A stretch of 46,778 bases of DNA from a bacterium (GTDB taxonomy: Bacteria > Vulcanimicrobiota > JABDET01), in contig JAKAVV010000020.1 in the NCBI GenBank assembly GCA_021817145.1, positions 1-46,778 on the forward strand, written 5' to 3'. This document shows, one piece after another, positions 27,262-34,311 of this stretch (its first letter is position 1; every line of letters begins with the position of its first letter). A program made the translations under genes and the position numbers. The notes below the pieces were generated by a model. It searched no databases. It saw only the letters and a program-made list of their open reading frames with translations, and was not told the DNA's origin.

Positions 27262-28281
27262 TTATTTATGGGGAGGCTTAAATCCGTACTGTTGAAATAT
27301 TTTAAGAGCAGTCTTTGTTTTCAGGAAATCTAACCATTTCTTGGCTCCTGATGGATTTAAAGTCCCTTTCACCATGGCTGCTCCATAAAGGGCAGTCGTA
27401 TTTTCAGAGAAAGGAATTTTAACCCCTGTGATTGGATTTCCAATCATTTTTTGAAATTGAACTTCTGAATACCAGGTAACCCCAGCATCCGATTTTTTCT
27501 CCATGATTCTCATGGGAGTTTGACGATGATGAATATGGGTTAAAAAAACTCTTCCCGATTCTACGCCTTTCTGATAAACGGCTTGTTCTAATCTTTTTCC
27601 ACCTCCTTTCATCAGCGAAGCTTTAATTTGTCTTGCAATCCCTTCCCATTCAGGATTTGGCATGGATAACGTTAAGTTTGGGTTTGCGAAACTTTTTAAG
27701 CCTGTGATGTGATAGGGGTTCCCTTTATAGGTCATGATTTCCAGGTCATTGGATGCATAAATGGTTACAGGTCCAGTTGTCATCCCAATTTTATTGGTAT
27801 AGTGGAGTTTTTTTGCGCCTGCCATAAAAATATCGGGTAAAACGCGAAGAGTTAAATTGCCAAGAGTAATGGCATCATGATTTCTCCACATTCGGATTAG
27901 AATACCAGGAGGAATCGTAATATAGAAAACATGCTTGATTACAGGATATTTCTTTAAGAAAGCTTTAATCAGGCGCGGCATCACAAAAAAAATGTTTCCT
28001 CCGATATAAAGGACCAGACTGGATTTTGGGTGTAACGTGACAGCCGTAATATTTCCATGATAATCCGGATCATTGTCCACGGTTTGAGCGTTAAAGTGAT
28101 ACCCTTGATGGAGGGACGGGTCCCCTTTTCTGCACCATGGAGGATATACCCCTTTTATTCCTTTTGAATATGAAATTTTTGGGGTTAGAGCAAAGACAAA
28201 AATAAGGGCTGACACACCTGCAGAAAAAAGATTCCAGAATAACTTATTAGATTGAGGAAAACATGCTGCCGGTAAACGCAT
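27262..28281 (-). CDS. Periplasmic substrate-binding protein (ModA-like fold, ligand unknown)
   Basis: A 339-residue exported protein. The frame is open to a GTG at 28338, but the ATG at 28281 has AGGAGG ten bases upstream and gives a signal-peptide-like start (helix LFWNLFSAGVSALIFVFALT). The mature part has type 2 periplasmic binding protein features: SSLVLYIGGNIFFVMPRLIK, GPVTIYASNDLEIMTYKGNP, NPNLTLSMPNPEWEGIARQI and an end like ModA/SBP_bac (AAMVKGTLNPSGAKKWLDFL). It could bind molybdate or another oxyanion, but no permease or ATPase gene is near, so it may be a sensor or donor rather than part of a standard ABC system. Confidence 0.65.
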   Translation of the reverse strand: MRLPAACFPQSNKLFWNLFSAGVSALIFVFALTPKISYSKGIKGVYPPWCRKGDPSLHQGYHFNAQTVDNDPDYHGNITAVTLHPKSSLVLYIGGNIFFVMPRLIKAFLKKYPVIKHVFYITIPPGILIRMWRNHDAITLGNLTLRVLPDIFMAGAKKLHYTNKIGMTTGPVTIYASNDLEIMTYKGNPYHITGLKSFANPNLTLSMPNPEWEGIARQIKASLMKGGGKRLEQAVYQKGVESGRVFLTHIHHRQTPMRIMEKKSDAGVTWYSEVQFQKMIGNPITGVKIPFSENTTALYGAAMVKGTLNPSGAKKWLDFLKTKTALKIFQQYGFKPPHK

Positions 28282-28535
28282 TAGTTTAGAACCTCCTGTT
28301 CTTGTTATCTTGCCTCTTTTTAAAAACGATGCTCTCACTTTTTTGCTTTTGCAAAATATCTTCCTTCAACAGACAGGTCATTCAATTCAGTATATTTGGA
28401 TTATTATGAAATTGCGGTATATATTCGAGAAATATTTCTTTTTAAAGAGCTTGAAAGGAATGTGAAATGAAGACAAGAAAATTTAAGGCTGAGAACAGTA
28501 ATATCAAGAACTATCTTGAAAGAGGTGTCAGCATA

Positions 28536-29453
28536 ATGAATCGAAAACTTATCGCTTATTTTTTTCTGCTTTTTGCCCCTTTCCTGTTCTCATCCTGCGC
28601 CAAACATCAGAAATCCGTTTCTGCTCCTGAATCAGCGCCAACAAGTTTGAAACCCTCTCCTAAACTTTCTCTATCAAAACAAACCGAGAAAATGTATGGT
28701 TTAAAAGTTGTTCCAGAGAAAAAAGCGTATCATGGGATTTCAAATCGCGATCTTTTTGCTTTTAAAAATTCTGCAGTCAAATCTCCTCAAAAGAAAAAGA
28801 AGGTTCAGCTGATTCAGTATGGATTTAAAATTTTTAATAATACTCCGAAAGAAATGGGGAAAAAGGACGTTGGAGATCTTCTTTCCTGCGGCAGCTGCCA
28901 TTTAAAAGATGGAAGAGCCCCTTTTGGAGCTTCACTGGTTGGTGTTGTTAATCGTTATCCTCGTTACAGCCCTCGGGACAAAAGAGTTATTGGATTAAGA
29001 CAGCGGATTGAGGAATGTTTTGAAAGAAGTGAAAACGGAAAAGAGATTCCTAAAACTGGAAAACCGATGAAGGCTCTGCTGGCATACTTTGCTTTTATTT
29101 CTCGCAGCGCCCCATCAGGGACTATTGGATATGGATATGGGCTTAAACCCTTTTCCTTAAAAGGATTGAAGCCGAATGTAAAAAAAGGGAAGCTCTTGTT
29201 TGCCGCAAACTGCAGCAAATGTCATGGGTTAAATGGACAAGGTGGAATGGATGCGAAAGCAGGCCTTTTTGCTCCTCCTTTATGGGGTGGGCGCTCCTTT
29301 AACACAGGAGCTGGATTTTACAAATTGAAGAAAGTTGTTCCTTTTATTCAAGCCAATATGCCTTATGGGCATGGAGGGACCCTGACCCCTGAGCAGGCTG
29401 AAGAGATTGCCTCTTTTCTGCTCTCCCATCCTCGCCCTGTGTTTCATCCATAA
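28536..29453 (+). CDS. TsdA-like dihaem c-type cytochrome lipoprotein
   Basis: A 305-residue exported lipoprotein: signal MNRKLIAYFFLLFAPFLFSS with lipid-attachment Cys at 21. Two haem motifs are present, CGSCH at 118-122 and CSKCH at 226-230. The first is embedded in NTPKEMGKKDVGDLLSCGSC and is followed by RIEECFERSENGK, where C161 stands at the place of the unusual Cys haem ligand of thiosulfate dehydrogenase TsdA. TsdA joins two thiosulfates to tetrathionate or runs in reverse. The upstream ATG at 28467 would spoil the signal peptide, so the ATG at 28536 (AGAGGTG, 8 bases before) is chosen. Its last codons form one copy of a 27-bp direct repeat. Confidence 0.82.
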   Translation: MNRKLIAYFFLLFAPFLFSSCAKHQKSVSAPESAPTSLKPSPKLSLSKQTEKMYGLKVVPEKKAYHGISNRDLFAFKNSAVKSPQKKKKVQLIQYGFKIFNNTPKEMGKKDVGDLLSCGSCHLKDGRAPFGASLVGVVNRYPRYSPRDKRVIGLRQRIEECFERSENGKEIPKTGKPMKALLAYFAFISRSAPSGTIGYGYGLKPFSLKGLKPNVKKGKLLFAANCSKCHGLNGQGGMDAKAGLFAPPLWGGRSFNTGAGFYKLKKVVPFIQANMPYGHGGTLTPEQAEEIASFLLSHPRPVFHP

Positions 29454-29457
29454 GAAA
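29431..29457. repeat. 27-bp direct repeat, left copy
   Basis: Perfect match to 30211-30237, beginning CTCGCCCTGTGTTTC and ending CATCCATAAGAAA. This copy encodes the last residues and stop codon of the cytochrome gene, so it is the original sequence. The two copies enclose the nucleotidyltransferase cassette. Confidence 0.97.
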
Positions 29458-29516
29458 GGGGTTCCTTCTTTTTTCCACGAATTTTATTCATGAGGGATGG
29501 ATAAAGCAAATGGGAT

Positions 29517-29726
29517 ATGAGTGAGATAAACCGCAGCTTGCGAGAGGATTTTCCTTTTGAACAAAATTCCGTGATCGAAGCTTACAAAAAGTTTATTGAC
29601 CGCTCTCTGCTTCGAGAAAACCTGAAATGCACAGTGGAGGAACGATTTCTCCGCTTGATGTCTCTGCAGAGCTTTGCGGAGGAGCTCAGGAAAGCTCCTC
29701 GCAAACCTATTTCTCAGAATGGTTGA
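29517..29726 (+). CDS. Small protein paired with a nucleotidyltransferase, possible antitoxin or partner
   Basis: A 69-residue helical protein, with acidic and basic residues alternating and a C-terminal part VEERFLRLMSLQSFAEELRKA. I do not recognise a family by name. Its stop overlaps the start of the next gene by 8 bases, which is typical of two-gene toxin-antitoxin and nucleotidyltransferase modules. The ribosome-binding site is weak (GGG just upstream). Both genes lie inside the repeat-flanked cassette and so probably arrived together. Confidence 0.55.
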   Translation: MSEINRSLREDFPFEQNSVIEAYKKFIDRSLLRENLKCTVEERFLRLMSLQSFAEELRKAPRKPISQNG

Positions 29727-30201
29727 TTTTCCCAAGCTCCTCCGGGTCTTATCGCAAGAAGGGGTCGAGTTTATTATTGTGGGAGGGGCAGCAGCAGCAG
29801 CTCATGGGGCGAGTCGGTTAACCAATGATTTGGATCTGGTTTATCGCCGCTCTCCTGAAAATCATCTTCGCTTAGTAAAAGCGCTGCTTCCATTTTCTCC
29901 TTATCTGAGAGATGCTCCTGAAGGGCTTCCTTTTAAATGGGATACTCGCACCATTGGAATGGGATTAAATTTTACGCTTATCACAACCATGGGTTCTCTT
30001 GACTTGTTAGGAGAGATTACAGGAGGGGGAAAGTATGAAGATCTTCTCCCCTTTTGCGAGAAGATTCAAGTTTTTGAGATAGAATGTTATTGTCTTGGTC
30101 TTAAAAAATTGATTGAAGTGAAACGCGCTGCTGGAAGACCAAAAGATTTTGATGCGATTGCAGAACTCGAAACTTTATGGGAAGAAAAAAGAGAAAAATG
30201 A
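29719..30201 (+). CDS. MNT-like nucleotidyltransferase
   Basis: A 160-residue protein of the DNA polymerase beta-like nucleotidyltransferase superfamily. The start MVDFPKLLRVLSQEGVEFII leads to VGGAAAAAHGASRLTNDLDL, which holds the G-G core and the D-x-D metal motif (DLD). Further on are an acidic strand MGSLDLLGEITG and LGLKKLIEVKRAAGRPKDFD. This pattern is found in the AbiEii/DUF6036-type enzymes, many of which act in toxin-antitoxin or antiphage pairs. The start at 29719 is preferred to an ATG at 29674, because it overlaps the small gene's stop only slightly. The target RNA or protein is unknown. Confidence 0.78.
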   Translation: MVDFPKLLRVLSQEGVEFIIVGGAAAAAHGASRLTNDLDLVYRRSPENHLRLVKALLPFSPYLRDAPEGLPFKWDTRTIGMGLNFTLITTMGSLDLLGEITGGGKYEDLLPFCEKIQVFEIECYCLGLKKLIEVKRAAGRPKDFDAIAELETLWEEKREK

Positions 30202-30210
30202 AAATATTCT

Positions 30211-30237
30211 CTCGCCCTGTGTTTCATCCATAAGAAA
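30211..30237. repeat. 27-bp direct repeat, right copy
   Basis: Identical to 29431-29457. It lies 6 bases upstream of the queG start codon. Removing one repeat and the cassette would leave the cytochrome stop about 10 bases before the queG ATG, so the two genes were probably adjacent before the event. Confidence 0.97.
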
Positions 30238-30243
30238 AGTATT

Positions 30244-31224
30244 ATGGGATTTTTAAAACAGAAAATTAAGGAAAAAGCTTTTGAGATCGGGTTTTCTCAT
30301 ATTGGATTTTCAAGAGCTGAAAAACTTCCCGCTGCTCCTCTGCTGAACTGGTTAAGCCAGGGGTATCATGGGACAATGCAGTATATGGATCGGGATCCTG
30401 AAATTCGTCTGGATCCTTTCAAATTTTTCCCTGGCTGCAAAACCGTTATTTCTCTTTCATTAAATTATTACACACCCTACCCAACAAAAGCTCATCAGGA
30501 TCAGGGGCGAATTTCTCGATATGCCTGGGGAAGAGATTATCATAAAGTCATGAGAAAAAAATTAAAAGCTCTGTCTAACTATCTTCTGGATTTGGCTGGA
30601 GATGCAAAGGTGAAAATCTGTGTGGATTCCTCCCCTGTTTTAGAAAAAGCCTGGGCGCAGAAAGCTGGGATCGGCTGGCAGGGGAAACACAGCAATCTGA
30701 TTTCGAAAGATTTAGGATCCTGGATATTTCTTGGAGAAATTTTAACAGATTTGGAAATAGAGCCAGATAAACCTCATGCTGATTTCTGTGGAACATGTAA
30801 TAAATGTATAGAAGCCTGCCCAACAGAGGCAATTGTTTCTCCTTATATAGTAGATAGCGCAAAATGCATTTCATACATCACGATTGAGTCAAAAGAACTG
30901 CCTGATGGAGAGACTGCAGAAGAAACAGGGGATTGGATCTTTGGATGCGACATCTGTCAGGAAGTTTGCCCTTGGAATAAGTTTCAAAAGACAACAGATG
31001 AATCGGATTTTTTCCCTAAACTCGAAAATCAGATTCTCCTTGAATCCTGGATTAACATGAGTGAGGAGGAGTTTGTTGAGCGTTTTTCAGGGACCCCTTT
31101 AATGAGAGGAAAACACAAGAAGATGATTGAAAATGCAAAAAATGCTCTGAATAACTTGAAGCGGCAAAAAAGGGTTCATGCCTTCAATTTTAGAATTTTC
31201 GTATATGCAAATACCTCTGGTTGA
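30244..31224 (+). CDS. queG: Epoxyqueuosine reductase
   Basis: Last step of queuosine synthesis in tRNA: reduces epoxyqueuosine using cobalamin and two 4Fe-4S clusters. The 326-residue protein has the first cluster cysteines at 182, 185, 188 and 192 (CGTCNKCIEACP) and a second set at 208, 235, 238 and 242 (CDICQEVCPWN). Upstream are RDYHKVMRKK, DSSPVLEKAWAQKAGIGWQG and SWIFLGEIL, typical of QueG. No ribosome-binding site is obvious before the ATG, where the 27-bp repeat now lies. It overlaps the start of the next gene by 20 bases. Confidence 0.95.
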   Translation: MGFLKQKIKEKAFEIGFSHIGFSRAEKLPAAPLLNWLSQGYHGTMQYMDRDPEIRLDPFKFFPGCKTVISLSLNYYTPYPTKAHQDQGRISRYAWGRDYHKVMRKKLKALSNYLLDLAGDAKVKICVDSSPVLEKAWAQKAGIGWQGKHSNLISKDLGSWIFLGEILTDLEIEPDKPHADFCGTCNKCIEACPTEAIVSPYIVDSAKCISYITIESKELPDGETAEETGDWIFGCDICQEVCPWNKFQKTTDESDFFPKLENQILLESWINMSEEEFVERFSGTPLMRGKHKKMIENAKNALNNLKRQKRVHAFNFRIFVYANTSG

Positions 31225-32302
31225 TTTAAAGCAGCAGTATCAGGATTTAAAAGAAGAGATTTTAAGCTCTCTTTCCGAATTGATGGAATCTTCGAGTTTT
31301 GTGAAAGGACCCAAAGTAGATGAATTTGAGAAAGCATTTGCTCATTATCATGGAGTTTCTGAATGTATTGGGGTAAACAGTGGAACAGACGCTCTTTTTC
31401 TTATTTTAAAAGCTCTTGATGTTCATCCTGGGGATGAGATCATCACTGTCCCTTTTACTTTTTTCGCTACGGCTGAGGCGGTTGTCAATGCTGGTGGAAA
31501 AGTTGTTTTCTGTGATGTGGATCCTGAACGATATACCCTTGATCCATCCCAATTGGAAAACCTGATAACCCCTCGAACTGTTGGGATTCTTCCTGTTCAT
31601 CTTTATGGAATGCCTGCTGATATGGATCCAATGATGAAAATCGCCGAAAAACATCATTTATGGGTTGTGGAAGATGCCTGCCAAGCGCACGGCGCTCTTT
31701 ATAAAGGGAAGAAAGTCGGAACTTTTGGGACTGCTTCTGCTTTCAGTTTTTATCCTTCGAAAAATTTGGGAGCTTATGGGGATGGAGGGGCTGTTCTTAC
31801 CAATGACAAAAAATTATCTGAAAAGATCAGAAAACTGCAAGATCATGGACAGTTGAAACGATATCATTCAGAGGTCATTGGATACAATTCCCGATTAGAT
31901 GCCATGCAGGCTGCAGTTTTAAAGATTAAGCTTCAGCGCCTGGATGAATGGAATGATAAAAGGAGAAAAGCTGCTTCTTTTTACACCGAAAAATTGACTG
32001 GAGTGAAGCAGGTAAAAGCTCCAAAACGATTTTCCGATTCTAAAGAAGTGTTCCATCTTTATGTGATTCAAACTGAGAGAAGAGATGAGCTTGCGCATTA
32101 TCTTGAGAAAAAAGGGGTTTCTACAGGGATTCATTATGGAATTCCTCTCCATCACCAACCCCCTTTTAAGAATTCGAAAATTCACTCTTTTCCTGTTTCA
32201 GAAATGCTGTCTCAAAAAGTATTGAGTCTCCCTTTTTTCCCTGAGATTACCGAGGATCAGATTTCTTATGTAACAGAAGAGATTAAAGAATTCTTCTCGT
32301 GA
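31205..32302 (+). CDS. DegT/DnrJ/EryC1-type sugar aminotransferase
   Basis: A PLP-dependent enzyme that puts an amino group on a nucleotide keto sugar for surface glycan. The start MQIPLVDLKQQYQDLKEEIL at 31205 matches the family, so I prefer it to the ATG at 31178, giving 365 residues. Features are CIGVNSGTDALFL, EIITVPFTFFATAEAV, DACQAHGALYKGKKVG and the PLP lysine in SFYPSKNLGAYGDGG. It ends next to the prepilin peptidase with a 4-base overlap (GTGA). With the NeuD-like gene 9 kb away it hints at amino-sugar decoration, perhaps of pilins. Confidence 0.93.
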   Translation: MQIPLVDLKQQYQDLKEEILSSLSELMESSSFVKGPKVDEFEKAFAHYHGVSECIGVNSGTDALFLILKALDVHPGDEIITVPFTFFATAEAVVNAGGKVVFCDVDPERYTLDPSQLENLITPRTVGILPVHLYGMPADMDPMMKIAEKHHLWVVEDACQAHGALYKGKKVGTFGTASAFSFYPSKNLGAYGDGGAVLTNDKKLSEKIRKLQDHGQLKRYHSEVIGYNSRLDAMQAAVLKIKLQRLDEWNDKRRKAASFYTEKLTGVKQVKAPKRFSDSKEVFHLYVIQTERRDELAHYLEKKGVSTGIHYGIPLHHQPPFKNSKIHSFPVSEMLSQKVLSLPFFPEITEDQISYVTEEIKEFFS

Positions 32303-33105
32303 TTTCTCAATCCGCCATTCTTTTCATTGTTTTTGTTTATGGAGCATTATTTGGATCTTTTTTGAATGTCTGTATTTATCGGATCCCAAAAGGAAGTTCA
32401 ATCGTTTTCCCTCCTTCTGCCTGTCCTGTATGCAAAACGAGAATCCGATGGTGGCAGAATATCCCGATCCTCAGTTATCTTCTTTTACTTGGGGAATGTT
32501 CATCCTGCGGCAGCAGAATCTCTTTAAGATATCCGCTGATTGAGGGATTAACTGGAATTTTGACGGTTTTTCTATGGAGAAGAGAGATTCCGCAGATCTC
32601 TTTTCTTTATCATTTCCATACCGATCTTCTTTTTCTCTTAAATCTGATCTTCATTTTCCTTCTTATCGTGATTGCCATGATTGATTTTGATTATCAAATT
32701 ATTCCAGATGAGCTGGTTTATATAGGGGTTGGAACAGGGATACTTTACAGCTTTCTTATTCATGATTTTCTTTTCTCTTTATTGGCTGCTTTAGGGGCTT
32801 CTCTGTTTTTTTACGCGGTCCGTGTTTTAGGGGAGTTTGTTTTTTTGAAAGAAGCGATGGGGATGGGAGATGTCAAATTTGCGGCATTTTTAGGGATCTT
32901 CTTGGGGGTAAAAAAAGTTGTTCTTGCTGTTGTTTTGTCTTTTCCAATCGGAGTTGTCATGGCATTGGGTTTAATTCTGTTAAGGTTAAAGAGCAGAAAA
33001 GATTACATTCCTTTTGGTCCTGCCATGGCTTTTGCCGCTTTTGTTTCTGCTTACTGGGGACCTGAACTTTTAACCTGGTATATTCATTTTGCATTAAGGG
33101 TTTAA
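32299..33105 (+). CDS. pilD: Type IV prepilin peptidase
   Basis: Cuts prepilin leaders and N-methylates the new N-terminus at the inner membrane. The 268-residue protein has GALFGSFLNVCIYRIPKGSS near 14-33, zinc-binding CPVC (42-45) and CSSC (67-70), catalytic Asp in AMIDFDYQIIPDE (129) and in GMGDVK (191), and about seven membrane helices. It keeps the N-terminal methylase part. It starts with GTG and overlaps the aminotransferase stop by 4 bases. Substrates in this window are the minor pilins at 22642-26551. Confidence 0.96.
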   Translation: MISQSAILFIVFVYGALFGSFLNVCIYRIPKGSSIVFPPSACPVCKTRIRWWQNIPILSYLLLLGECSSCGSRISLRYPLIEGLTGILTVFLWRREIPQISFLYHFHTDLLFLLNLIFIFLLIVIAMIDFDYQIIPDELVYIGVGTGILYSFLIHDFLFSLLAALGASLFFYAVRVLGEFVFLKEAMGMGDVKFAAFLGIFLGVKKVVLAVVLSFPIGVVMALGLILLRLKSRKDYIPFGPAMAFAAFVSAYWGPELLTWYIHFALRV

Positions 33106-33117
33106 AAAGAGAAAGCC

Positions 33118-34311
33118 ATGAATATCTCGGCGGATCTTGGAATTCTTGTTGTGATTGCAGGGGTTGGGATTGCTGTAAAATGGCTCAAGTTCCCTTATAC
33201 CCCTGCCCTTGTTTTAGTGGGAACAGTGATCGGGTTTTGGAAAATTTTTCCAACGATTCATTTTACTCCACAGCTTCTTTTTACTGTTCTCCTTCCCCCT
33301 CTTTTGTTTGAAGGCTCACTCAGACTCCCCTGGAAAACGTTAAAAGAGAATGGAATCACAATTTTTCTTTTAGCTGTTCCTGGAGTTCTTCTGACGATTT
33401 TTATCCTTGCTCCTTTGTTCCATTTTTTTCTCCCTTTTTCATTTCCTGTTTCATTTCTCCTGGCAGCTCTTTTAGCTGCAACGGATCCAGTTGCTGTGCT
33501 AAATACTTTTAGAAGTCTGTCTGTGGATGAGAATCTATCCATGTTAATGGAAGGGGAGTCCTTGTTCAATGATGGAACAGCCATGGCCGCTTTTGGAATT
33601 ACGCTTGTGATTCTACAAACAGGAGTTTGGTCCCCAATGGGAAGTTTTATCCAATTTCTCGAGATAAGTTTAGGAGGGTTGATCCTCGGCGGGATTTTAG
33701 GACTGCTGTTTACTCTGATTACACGACATTTAAATGATCATTTAATCGAGATTACCTTGAGCACAATTCTTGCTTATGGAAGTTATCTTTCTGCTGTTGA
33801 AATTCATGTTTCAGGGCTTTTGGCAGTGGTGGGAGCAGGGCTTGTGTATGGAAATGCCGCGGCTCAGTACGGGCTTTCACCTGAAGTCAAGAGACTCCTT
33901 TTTGATGTTTGGGAGTACTTTGGATTTTTGACGAATTCCATTATTTTTCTCTTGATTGGAACCCAGGTCAATTCACGATATATTCTGGGATACTGGAAAC
34001 CTGTTTTTCTGGTTTATCTTTGTTTAATGGCTGCCAGATTTGTGATGGCAGGTTTATCCTGGACTGCGGTCCGATTTTTTCGGCAGAAGTTCCCGGTGAA
34101 ATGGCTCGGGATTGTCTGGTGGGGGGGATTAAGAGGGGCGCTGTCATTGGCTCTAGCAATGGGGATCTCTTCCTCTATTCCGGATCACAAAGCGCTCTTT
34201 TTCATTACTCTTGGAGTCGTGATTTTATTTTTAATGGTAAATGGATTAACCACAGGGGTTTGGGTTCGAGGGCTTGGGTTAAGTTCAGCGAAAACAGTTA
34301 ATCACTCATAA
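33118..34311 (+). CDS. Na+/H+ antiporter (NhaP/CPA1 type)
   Basis: A 397-residue membrane protein of the CPA1 family with about 12 helices. Diagnostic motifs are LFEGSLRL, the ion-binding AATDPVAVLNTFRSL and EGESLFNDGTA, followed by GGLRGALSLALA near the end. It ends soon after the last helix, without the long cytosolic tail of many NhaP proteins. It exchanges sodium (or potassium) for protons. Starts 12 bases after pilD with a weak AGAGAAAG site. Its last 14 bases overlap the convergent transporter gene. Confidence 0.92.
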   Translation: MNISADLGILVVIAGVGIAVKWLKFPYTPALVLVGTVIGFWKIFPTIHFTPQLLFTVLLPPLLFEGSLRLPWKTLKENGITIFLLAVPGVLLTIFILAPLFHFFLPFSFPVSFLLAALLAATDPVAVLNTFRSLSVDENLSMLMEGESLFNDGTAMAAFGITLVILQTGVWSPMGSFIQFLEISLGGLILGGILGLLFTLITRHLNDHLIEITLSTILAYGSYLSAVEIHVSGLLAVVGAGLVYGNAAAQYGLSPEVKRLLFDVWEYFGFLTNSIIFLLIGTQVNSRYILGYWKPVFLVYLCLMAARFVMAGLSWTAVRFFRQKFPVKWLGIVWWGGLRGALSLALAMGISSSIPDHKALFFITLGVVILFLMVNGLTTGVWVRGLGLSSAKTVNHS

